Positions 8,807-15,190 of a stretch of DNA of 54,279 bases are shown piece by piece. Position numbers and translations under genes: made by a program. Position 1 is the stretch's first letter. The number at the start of each line of letters is the position of its first letter. This DNA comes from Clostridiales bacterium (GTDB taxonomy: Bacteria; Bacillota; Clostridia; Christensenellales; Pumilibacteraceae), in NCBI GenBank assembly GCA_003533505.1, contig DQGD01000002.1:1-54279 (forward strand). Reading direction: 5' to 3'. Below the pieces are notes generated by a model that searched no databases, had not been told where the DNA came from, and was given only the letters and a program-made list of their open reading frames with translations.

Positions 8807-9766
8807 ATGAAAAAAATCGCAATACTAACGAGCGGCGGCGACGCGCCAGGCATGAACGCGTCCATTCGCGCGGCGGTGCGTTACGGCATTTCGTGCGGCA
8901 TGGAAGTCATGGGCGTCGAGCGCGGTTACAGCGGACTTATCGACGGCGCGTTCGTGGAAATGGGACTGAGAAGCGTTTCCGACATCATTCAGCGCGGCGG
9001 CACAATCCTGCGCACCGCTCGCTGCCCCGAGTTCAAGACACCCGAGGGCAGGGCTAAGGGCATCGAAAACCTGCGCCGTCACGGAGTAGAGGGGCTTATC
9101 GTCATCGGCGGCGACGGCTCGTTTATGGGCGCGAAGATTTTGTCCGAGCTGGGCTTCCCGACTATCGGCATTCCCGGCACTATCGACAACGACCTTGCCT
9201 ACACTGATTACACGCTGGGCTTCGACACCGCCTGCAACACGATACTCGACGCTATCAATAAGATTCGCGACACCATGTCCTCGCACGAGCGTATTTCCAT
9301 CGTCGAGGTCATGGGCAGAAACTGCGGCGACCTCGCGCTCTACGCAGGTATCGGCGGCGGCGCGGAAATCATTATCGTGCCCGAAATCAAGATGACCACC
9401 GACGACATCGTGAATAAGCTTACCGAGTTCCGCGCAAGCGGAAAGCGCAGCGGCATTATCGTGCTCGCCGAGGGCGCCGGACACGCCGACGACCTCATGA
9501 AAACGCTGTCCGAGCGCACCGATTTGCACATACGCTCGACGGTGCTCGGGCACATTCAGCGCGGCGGCTCGCCCAGCAATCAGGACCGTTATCTCGGCAC
9601 TTCGTTCGGCGTGCACGCGGTCAAGCTCCTCGCCGACGGTATCGGCAACCGCATCGTGGGCATAAAGGACAACAAGATTTACGACGTCGACATCATCGAG
9701 GGCTTGGCGATGAAGCGCAAGTTCAACATTGAGCTGTACGAAATGGCTTCGGTCGTCGCAAGATAA
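8807..9766 (+). CDS. pfkA: ATP-dependent 6-phosphofructokinase
   Basis: Phosphorylates fructose-6-phosphate in glycolysis; homotetrameric and cytosolic. 319 residues from the ATG at 8807, exactly the usual bacterial length; a second ATG at 8801 is too close to the AGAGG ribosome site. Motifs: LTSGGDAPGMNA (ATP loop, 6-17), GGDGSF near 103, the catalytic PGTIDND near 123-129, MGRNCGDLA near 169 and GHIQRGGSPS near 245. The GGDGS loop supports ATP rather than PPi as donor. Followed by a strong terminator. Confidence 0.96.
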   Translation: MKKIAILTSGGDAPGMNASIRAAVRYGISCGMEVMGVERGYSGLIDGAFVEMGLRSVSDIIQRGGTILRTARCPEFKTPEGRAKGIENLRRHGVEGLIVIGGDGSFMGAKILSELGFPTIGIPGTIDNDLAYTDYTLGFDTACNTILDAINKIRDTMSSHERISIVEVMGRNCGDLALYAGIGGGAEIIIVPEIKMTTDDIVNKLTEFRASGKRSGIIVLAEGAGHADDLMKTLSERTDLHIRSTVLGHIQRGGSPSNQDRYLGTSFGVHAVKLLADGIGNRIVGIKDNKIYDVDIIEGLAMKRKFNIELYEMASVVAR

Positions 9767-9787
9767 GCCGAAACGGGGAAAGGAACG

Positions 9788-9820
9788 GGGCATAATGCTC
9801 TACGACATTATGCCCTTTTT
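9788..9820 (+). terminator. Rho-independent terminator of pfkA
   Basis: A perfect 10-bp stem GGGCATAATG (9788-9797)/CATTATGCCC (9806-9815) with an 8-nt loop and a TTTTT run. Confidence 0.85.
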
Positions 9821-9915
9821 CGTAAAACCGATGCTTTATTGAAACAAAGTAGCCGTATCGATTGTAAGCGGCTAGGAAAAAACGAAAAGGCTAAGGAAAA
9901 ATAAGGAGAAAAACA

Positions 9916-10887
9916 ATGAAAAAACTGATTGTATTTTTACTTGTCGCGGTAATGACGCTGGGCTCCATGCCGCTTGCCGCGTGCTCGACGACCGATTACA
10001 CCGTGGGCATAATTCAGCTCGTGCCGCACCCGGCGCTCGACGACGCCACCAACGGCTTCCGCGATGCTCTCGGCGAGGAAATGGAAAAAGCCGGCAAGAC
10101 GGTCAAGTTCGACTATCAGAACGCGAGCAACGAAACGACGGCTTGCACTACGATTGTGGGCAACTTCAAGGCGAAGAAATACGACCTTATCATGGCGAAC
10201 GCCACCGCGGCTTTGCAGGCGGCGGCAAACGCCGTGACCGATATACCTATTCTGGGCACGTCCGTCACCGAGTACGGCGTTGCGCTGGGTATAGATAACT
10301 TTAACGGCACCGTGGGCGGCAACGTTTCGGGAACTTCGGACCTCGGCGACCTCGACAAACAGGCGCAGATGATACTTGACCTCGTGCCCTCGGTGAAAAA
10401 GGTCGCGCTTCTATATTGCAGTGCCGAGCCGAACTCGAAGTATCAGGTTTTAAAGGTTGCCGAATACCTTAGCGCGAAGGGCGTGGAGAGCAAGGAATAT
10501 CCCTTCGCCGACACCAACGACATAAGCGCGGTGGCGACGGGCGCGGCGGATTACGGCGACGCTATTTATGTGCCGACGGACAACACCGTCGCGGCGAACA
10601 CAGAGACTATCGACGCGGTGTGCAGACCCAAAAAGAAGCCTATTATCGCAGGCGAGGAGGGCATTTGCGGCGGTTGCGGCATTGCCACGCTGTCGATTAG
10701 CTATTATCAGCTGGGCGTCAAAACGGGTAAAATGGCGGCGGAGATTCTTCTTCGCGGCGCGGACATTTCCAAAATGCCCGTTCAGTATGACGACAGCGCA
10801 ATGTACAAGTACAACGCGGAAATCTGCGAGGCTCTGGGAATAACCGTGCCCGAGAATTACGTTAAAATCGAGAAAAAGGCGGAATAA
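9916..10887 (+). CDS. ABC transporter substrate-binding lipoprotein (TrpX-like)
   Basis: Extracytoplasmic solute receptor of the ABC_sub_bind family (TrpX/YtrX type), 323 residues. It has a lipoprotein signal peptide with lipobox LAAC, Cys23 being the lipidated residue, then two periplasmic-binding lobes (IIQLVPHPALDDATNGF near 31; LLYCSAEPNSKYQVL near 158). Ribosome site AAGGAG. First gene of a three-gene importer with the permease 2 bp downstream. Relatives import tryptophan or other small hydrophobic compounds. I see no T-box or riboswitch upstream that would fix the substrate, so it stays open. Confidence 0.85.
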   Translation: MKKLIVFLLVAVMTLGSMPLAACSTTDYTVGIIQLVPHPALDDATNGFRDALGEEMEKAGKTVKFDYQNASNETTACTTIVGNFKAKKYDLIMANATAALQAAANAVTDIPILGTSVTEYGVALGIDNFNGTVGGNVSGTSDLGDLDKQAQMILDLVPSVKKVALLYCSAEPNSKYQVLKVAEYLSAKGVESKEYPFADTNDISAVATGAADYGDAIYVPTDNTVAANTETIDAVCRPKKKPIIAGEEGICGGCGIATLSISYYQLGVKTGKMAAEILLRGADISKMPVQYDDSAMYKYNAEICEALGITVPENYVKIEKKAE

Positions 10888-10889
10888 CG

Positions 10890-11924
10890 ATGTCACTTCT
10901 GAACGCTCTGCCCGGAGCCGTAGCCCAAGGACTTATATGGGGCATAATGGCGATAGGGCTGTACATAACCTACAAGGTGCTGGATTTTGCCGACCTTACC
11001 GTCGACGGCTCGATGGTAACGGGCGCGGCTGTGTGCGCGATAATGGTGACTTCCGGCATTAACGTGTGGGTGGCGATGCTGTGCGCGCTGCTTGCCGGCG
11101 CGGTCTGCGGACTGATTACCGGCATTTTCCACACGCTTATGGGAATACCGGCGATACTGTCGGGAATACTCACGCAGCTTCTTCTGTGGTCTGTCAACCT
11201 TAAAATTCTGGGCAAATCCAACCTCAGCCTCAGCTCGCGCACTTACGGCGTGATAATTTCTCAGCTCAATACGGGGCTTGCAATCGCGATTGCGGCGGCG
11301 TTCGTCGTCGCGCTCATCGGCGTGCTGTATTGGTTCTTCGGCACCGAACGCGGCTGTTCGATAAGGGCGACGGGCAACAATCCGAACATGAGCCGCGCTC
11401 AGGGCATAAACACTTCGCTCAATATCGTGCTGGGACTGATGCTTTCCAACGCCGTCGTCGCGCTCTCGGGCGCGTTGCTCGCGCAGTATCAGGGCTTTGC
11501 CGACATCAATATGGGCAGGGGCGCGATTGTCATCGGGCTTGCCGCCGTGATTATCGGCGAGGCGATAGTGTCCAAAATTTCCCGTAACTTTGCAGTCACG
11601 CTCGCAGGCGTTGCGCTGGGCGGCGTGGTGTACTATTTCGTGTATCAGCTCGTCATCTGGATGGGGCTCGACACCGAGCTGTTAAAGATGTTCTCCGCGC
11701 TGATTGTCGCGGTGTTCCTCGCCGTGCCGTATTGGAAAAAACGCTGGTTCACCGGTAAAAAATTCGGCAAAAAGTCGGCTGTGACCGCCGTAGCGGTTGA
11801 AGGAAATATCGCCGCGGGCGAAGAAACGACGATTACGGGCGAAGAAACGACGAGTGAGGAAGCGGCGGAAAACGTGCGGAACGAAGCTGCCGTAAGCCCT
11901 GCGGACGAGAAGAAGGAGGACTGA
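10890..11924 (+). CDS. ABC transporter permease (TrpY-like)
   Basis: Membrane permease of the branched-chain amino-acid/ribose permease class (BPD_transp_2), 344 residues with about eight to nine hydrophobic helices between residues 5 and 285. The N-terminal motif DFADLTVDGSMVTGAA near 31-46 is typical of TrpY-like permeases. The last 50 residues form a polar cytoplasmic tail rich in Glu and Thr with an internal GEETT repeat, which is unusual and probably disordered. Start 2 bp after the binding-protein stop; followed after 3 bp by the ATPase. Confidence 0.86.
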   Translation: MSLLNALPGAVAQGLIWGIMAIGLYITYKVLDFADLTVDGSMVTGAAVCAIMVTSGINVWVAMLCALLAGAVCGLITGIFHTLMGIPAILSGILTQLLLWSVNLKILGKSNLSLSSRTYGVIISQLNTGLAIAIAAAFVVALIGVLYWFFGTERGCSIRATGNNPNMSRAQGINTSLNIVLGLMLSNAVVALSGALLAQYQGFADINMGRGAIVIGLAAVIIGEAIVSKISRNFAVTLAGVALGGVVYYFVYQLVIWMGLDTELLKMFSALIVAVFLAVPYWKKRWFTGKKFGKKSAVTAVAVEGNIAAGEETTITGEETTSEEAAENVRNEAAVSPADEKKED

Positions 11925-11927
11925 CCG

Positions 11928-12716
11928 ATGCTGGAAATTACGGGACTTAAAAAAGTGTTCAATCGCAGCACGGTCAACGAAAAGGTCGCGCTGAATGGAC
12001 TGAATATTACGGTCAACGACGGCGATTTCGTCACGGTCATCGGTGGCAACGGAGCAGGCAAGTCCACGATGCTCAACGCGATTTGCGGAGTTTTCCCCGT
12101 CGACGAGGGTAAAATCGTGCTTGACGGCAACGACATCACCGCGCTTCCCGAGTACAAGCGCGCCAAATTTTTGGGGCGGGTGTTTCAGGACCCGATGATG
12201 GGCACGTCGCCCAATATGGAAATTCAGGAGAACCTTGCGCTCGCCTATCGCAGGGGAAAGTCGCGGTTGCTGCGCCCGGGCATCACCAAGGCGGAAAAGG
12301 AACTCTACCGCGAGCACCTGAAAAGGCTCGGGCTGGGGCTGGAGGACAGAATGACGTCCAAGGTAGGACTGCTGTCGGGCGGACAGCGGCAGTCGCTCAC
12401 GCTGCTGATGGCGACGCTCAATCGCCCCGATTTGCTACTGCTCGACGAGCACACCGCCGCGCTCGACCCTAAAACCGCCGCGAAAGTGCTTGCGCTCACC
12501 GAGGAAATAACGTCGGAAGAAAAGCTGACGACGATTATGATTACGCACAACATGAAAGACGCCATTCACTACGGCAACCGCCTTGTGATGATGCACGAGG
12601 GCAGAGTGGTTTACGACGTTTCGGGCGAGGAAAAATCCGCGCTCACCGTCGAGGACTTGCTCAAAAAGTTCGAGCAAACCGCAGGCATGGTCAACGACCG
12701 CCTGATTTTGGCGTAA
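11928..12716 (+). CDS. ABC transporter ATP-binding protein (TrpZ-like)
   Basis: Energises the preceding permease, 262 residues, peripheral at the inner face of the membrane. Walker A GGNGAGKST near 39-47, Q-loop in VFQDPMMGT near 85, signature LSGGQRQS near 149, Walker B LLLLDEHTAALD near 168-179 and switch His in ITHNMKDA near 205. An in-operon position 3 bp after the permease and a bidirectional terminator downstream make this the last gene of the transporter operon. Confidence 0.92.
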   Translation: MLEITGLKKVFNRSTVNEKVALNGLNITVNDGDFVTVIGGNGAGKSTMLNAICGVFPVDEGKIVLDGNDITALPEYKRAKFLGRVFQDPMMGTSPNMEIQENLALAYRRGKSRLLRPGITKAEKELYREHLKRLGLGLEDRMTSKVGLLSGGQRQSLTLLMATLNRPDLLLLDEHTAALDPKTAAKVLALTEEITSEEKLTTIMITHNMKDAIHYGNRLVMMHEGRVVYDVSGEEKSALTVEDLLKKFEQTAGMVNDRLILA

Positions 12717-12808
12717 GACTCGATAACCGCGCAATCCTCGCCGCGGAATAAGCAATAATTTTAATACTGCTCGTTATTTTGTATTAGTCGGAAGGGCAGA
12801 TAACCCGA

Positions 12809-12850
12809 AGCCCCGAAATTACGTTAATCCGTAGTTTCGGGGCTTTCGTT
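12809..12850. terminator. Bidirectional terminator between the ABC operon and the XRE gene
   Basis: AGCCCCGAAATTACG (12809-12823) pairs with CGTAGTTTCGGGGCT (12830-12844) with one G-T pair and a short loop, followed by a T-rich run on the plus strand and an A-rich run before it. It serves the ABC operon (+) and the XRE gene (-). Confidence 0.8.
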
Positions 12851-12861
12851 ATGCCGGAAAT

Positions 12862-13107
12862 TCAGTCCATATTCAGGTTGTCGTAGGAAAAGAGTTCGGA
12901 GTTCAGAAACTCGCTCACCGTAATCCCCAGCCCGTCGCTGAGCGCAATCAGCGTTTTGAGATTCACGCCTTTCGTCTTGCCTTTCATTATGCTCTTGAGC
13001 GTGTCGTGCGAAACCGCGCTCCTGCGCTCGAGCTTGTACACGCTCAGCCCTCGCTCGTCCAACAGCTCCTTTAACCTTATCGTCACCGCTTCGCTTATGT
13101 TCCGCAT
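12862..13107 (-). CDS. XRE-family small repressor
   Basis: Single-domain Cro/C1-type helix-turn-helix protein, 81 residues from the ATG at 13107 (GAGGTGG ribosome site; a GTG at 13116 would add three residues). The HTH covers about residues 5-62: VYKLERRSAVSHDTLKSIMK holds the turn and recognition helix, followed by LKTLIALSDGLGITVSEFL. There is no other domain. Upstream lie three copies of a GGT-A...TCACC operator and two divergent promoters, one feeding this gene and one feeding a short transcript. That layout suggests autoregulation plus control of the short transcript. Not part of the ABC operon, from which a terminator separates it. Confidence 0.85.
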   Translation of the reverse strand: MRNISEAVTIRLKELLDERGLSVYKLERRSAVSHDTLKSIMKGKTKGVNLKTLIALSDGLGITVSEFLNSELFSYDNLNMD

Positions 13108-13141
13108 TTTTGCCACCTCGTCCGCGCTTCCCCCGCTTAGG

Positions 13142-13155
13142 GGTTATTTTTCACC
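13142..13155. promoter_or_regulatory. Putative XRE operator O1
   Basis: GGTTATTTTTCACC, one of three copies of a 14-bp near-palindrome with arms GGTnA/TCACC. It starts 4 bp downstream of the leftward -10 box, where a bound repressor would block transcription of the XRE gene. Confidence 0.6.
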
Positions 13156-13159
13156 AAAC

Positions 13160-13168
13160 AGTGTAACA
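13160..13168 (-). promoter_or_regulatory. Extended -10 promoter of the XRE gene
   Basis: On the minus strand TGTTACACT reads as an extended -10 (TGnTACACT; hexamer 13160-13165). No good -35 is seen. It is followed after 4 bp by operator O1. Confidence 0.45.
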
Positions 13169-13189
13169 TTATTCGATTTTGTTTTTAGG

Positions 13190-13203
13190 GGTTAAATTTC
13201 ACC
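13190..13203. promoter_or_regulatory. Putative XRE operator O2
   Basis: GGTTAAATTTCACC, the second 14-bp copy. It lies 7 bp upstream of the -35 box of the rightward promoter, between the two divergent promoters. Confidence 0.6.
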
Positions 13204-13210
13204 CAAACGC

Positions 13211-13239
13211 TTGACTTCTGCTAAAATATAGCGTATACT
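13211..13239 (+). promoter_or_regulatory. Rightward sigma-A promoter of the short transcript
   Basis: TTGACT (13211-13216), exactly 17 bp, TATACT (13234-13239). It points away from the XRE gene and toward a region with no full-length gene on the plus strand, ending in two terminator hairpins by 13371. Confidence 0.7.
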
Positions 13240-13242
13240 ATT

Positions 13243-13256
13243 GGTGAAAAATCACC
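13243..13256. promoter_or_regulatory. Putative XRE operator O3
   Basis: GGTGAAAAATCACC, a perfect palindrome in its arms (GGTGA/TCACC around AAAA) and the best of the three copies. It starts 3 bp after the rightward -10 box, covering the expected transcription start. Confidence 0.65.
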
Positions 13257-13371
13257 CATAAAATCACTTCGGGGTTGGAAAGGAGAAATGAAAGAAAAGC
13301 CGCGGTCAAGCAAATGACTGCGGCTTTCGTAAACCGTCGGCGTTGAGAGCGTTCGGCGGTTTATTTTTTTT
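13246..13371 (+). ncRNA. Putative short repressor-controlled transcript, about 125 nt
   Basis: Inferred from a promoter at 13211-13239 and two hairpins: AAAGCCGCGGTCA (13296-13308) with TGACTGCGGCTTT (13315-13327), and AAACCGTCGG (13331-13340) with its partner ending at 13362, followed by eight T. Between promoter and hairpins sits an AAGGAG at 13280-13285 and an ATG at 13288 opening a 9-codon frame, MKEKPRSSK, with stop at 13315-13317; the ribosome site is only 2 bp from that ATG, so translation is doubtful. It may be a small RNA, a leader peptide, or a decayed gene start whose downstream gene was lost. No homologue recognised. Confidence 0.45.
13296..13371. terminator. Tandem hairpins, bidirectional terminator
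   Basis: The first stem is 13 bp with one mismatch and a 6-nt loop; the second has AAACCG/CGGTTT at its base and a T8 run. Read on the minus strand the first stem is followed by TTTTCTTTC, so it can also stop transcription of the EIIC-type gene that ends at 13405. Confidence 0.75.
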
Positions 13372-13404
13372 AGGAGCATTATTGAGATAGAAGCAATCGG
13401 TATT

Positions 13405-14793
13405 TTACAAGTCGAGCTTGAGGTCGCCGGGGCGAATGAGCTTGAAACGGCGCATAAGCTCGCTTATCGCAAAGCACAGGACAGCCGGGGCGAGGATGTC
13501 GAGCCCGATGACTTCGAGGAGAGCTATGCCGATATTCATGCCGCCCTCGGTGAGCGAGGTGACGGTTTCAAATATGCCGACTAGCCCTGCCGTGCCCATG
13601 CCCGAGCCCGTGGGTGTGCTTGTGATTTTGAGCGCGCAGGTGGAAATCGGACCCAGAATCGCGCTGACGACTACCGGCGGCAGCCACAGAATGGGTCTGC
13701 GGACGAGGTTGGGCATTTGCAGCATGCTGGTGCCCACGCCCTGAGCGAGCAAGCCGCCCCATTTGTTTTCGCGGAAGCTCATCACGGCATAGCCCACCAT
13801 GTGCGTGCAACAGCCGACGACCGCCGCGCCCGCGACGATGCCGTCCAGCCCGAGAATAAGCCCGATTGCCGCCGACGAAATCGGCAGCGTGAGGAACACG
13901 CCCATAAGGACCGCCACGAGTATGCCCATGAGGAAGGGCTGTTGCTGCCCCGAATAGCGGATTGCTTCGCGCAGCACGCCCATTACTATGTCGATGGGAC
14001 GACCGAGAAGAAGAGCGACGAGCGCGCCCGAGAGCACGGTGACGAGCGGCGTGACGATGATGTCGACCTTTGTCTTGCCCGACACGAGCGAGCCCACCTC
14101 GAGGGCTGCAAACGAGGCGATAAACGCGCACAGCGGTTCGCCCACCATGGTGTAGACTACAGAAATCGAGTTGTCAGCCACTATTTTACCTGCGAACGAG
14201 GCGAGCATGCCGACTACCGCCGCCGAAATCGACACGAGCGGAGCTTTTTTGAGCTTGTAGCCCATGCCGAGCGCGATACCGGCACCCATCATAAACTGCG
14301 CGAACTTGCCGATTATCACGATATAACCGCCGAACGTGCCGCCGATAAGCGAGCCGATTTTGCCGATTATCGTGCCGATAATGAGCGTCGCGAACAGTCC
14401 CAGCGCCATGCCCGACAGTCCGTCGATAAAGATATATCCGAGCACGCGCTTTGCGATTTGCTTAGCCGTAAGCTTTTGCTTTTCGCTCGGCTTGTCTTTT
14501 TTTACTTCCATGCCGAACGGATTGCCGTCGCGGCTTTCCGTTATTATCAGCGACGAATCGGTCTGCGGTATTGCTGAAGCGTCCTCGTTTTCCGTTTCGT
14601 TGGAGCCGCTCCCGACTTCGGCGTTCTCGTCGGTTTCCGCTTGCGTTTCGGCAATCGCTTCGGGTGTTTCGGTTTCTGTCAATCCCGATACCGCTTCGGC
14701 TTTTGTCGTTTCGTGCGTTTTCGTGGTTTTCGCTTCGGTAATCGCGGCTTTGGGGGTGATGTTTGCTTCGGTTTGTTTACGTTTTCTTGCCAT
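13405..14793 (-). CDS. EIIC_2-type membrane transporter (PTS_EIIC_2 family)
   Basis: Polytopic membrane protein, 462 residues. From residue about 115 on it has about nine to ten hydrophobic segments rich in Gly, with motifs such as GMALGLFATLIIGTIIGKIG and LPPVVVSAILGPISTCALKI, as in the DUF/PTS_EIIC_2 family found in Firmicutes. No EIIA or EIIB partner is near, so phosphotransfer is not shown and the substrate is unknown. The first 110 residues are an unusual polar, Thr/Glu/Ala-rich, probably disordered extension beginning MARKRKQTEANITPK. The internal Met at MEVKKDKPS is an alternative start that would remove it, but has no better ribosome site. It lies alone between PFOR and the XRE switch. 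Confidence 0.75.
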   Translation of the reverse strand: MARKRKQTEANITPKAAITEAKTTKTHETTKAEAVSGLTETETPEAIAETQAETDENAEVGSGSNETENEDASAIPQTDSSLIITESRDGNPFGMEVKKDKPSEKQKLTAKQIAKRVLGYIFIDGLSGMALGLFATLIIGTIIGKIGSLIGGTFGGYIVIIGKFAQFMMGAGIALGMGYKLKKAPLVSISAAVVGMLASFAGKIVADNSISVVYTMVGEPLCAFIASFAALEVGSLVSGKTKVDIIVTPLVTVLSGALVALLLGRPIDIVMGVLREAIRYSGQQQPFLMGILVAVLMGVFLTLPISSAAIGLILGLDGIVAGAAVVGCCTHMVGYAVMSFRENKWGGLLAQGVGTSMLQMPNLVRRPILWLPPVVVSAILGPISTCALKITSTPTGSGMGTAGLVGIFETVTSLTEGGMNIGIALLEVIGLDILAPAVLCFAISELMRRFKLIRPGDLKLDL

Positions 14794-15190
14794 AAGTGTA
14801 GGATTTCCTTGTTTGAGATTTTTTGGAGTAACGAAAAACGCCGCTGAGGCTTTTTGTCGCCGATGATGAAAACGCGTTGCGACATGCGCGCGACTCCCGT
14901 GAAGGGACAGCGCTGTCGTTAAATCGTATTTTCGTGCGCGTTTACTCGCGCGTTCGGCGACCGTCAGCCTTGCGGCGCAGTCGTTGCTCGTGATTTCGGA
15001 ACGGTTGTTCCCCGAGCAGAAGTAACACTTATGCTACTTTACCGATTGCCAACCGATGCGTACATCGGTTTTACGACAACGGGGAAGGACGTATTTCAGT
15101 CTTTCCCCGTGACGTTTGTTCCTTTATTACAGCCTCGCGCGGCGGTTTCACGCGGCTATTGCGGTGAAACGCTTTGCCGCCCGTGCGGTT
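14794..15190. other. Intergenic region between the EIIC-type gene and PFOR
   Basis: About 400 bp without a supportable gene. It holds a 12-bp perfect palindrome GACAGCGCTGTC (14906-14917), two hairpins at 15051-15110 and a GTTTCAC/GTGAAAC inverted repeat at about 15148-15174 just behind the PFOR stop. I found no clear promoter for the EIIC-type gene and no riboswitch consensus. Confidence 0.5.
15051..15110. terminator. Paired hairpins downstream of PFOR
   Basis: AACCGATG (15051-15058)/CATCGGTT (15063-15070) with a 4-nt loop, then ACGGGGAAGGAC (15079-15090)/GTCTTTCCCCGT (15099-15110) with one G-T pair. Stable stems but no strong T-run on the minus strand, so termination of PFOR here is likely but not certain. 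Confidence 0.45.

Noticed and set aside
9821..9915. T-box or riboswitch upstream of the TrpXYZ-like operon
   Set aside because: Only about 95 bp are available; a TAGCCG/CGGCTA hairpin exists but no T-box AGGGUGG motif or other riboswitch core.
13288..13317. The 9-codon frame MKEKPRSSK as a firm coding gene
   Set aside because: The AAGGAG is only 2 bp from the ATG and the frame runs into the terminator stem; kept only as a possibility inside the short transcript.
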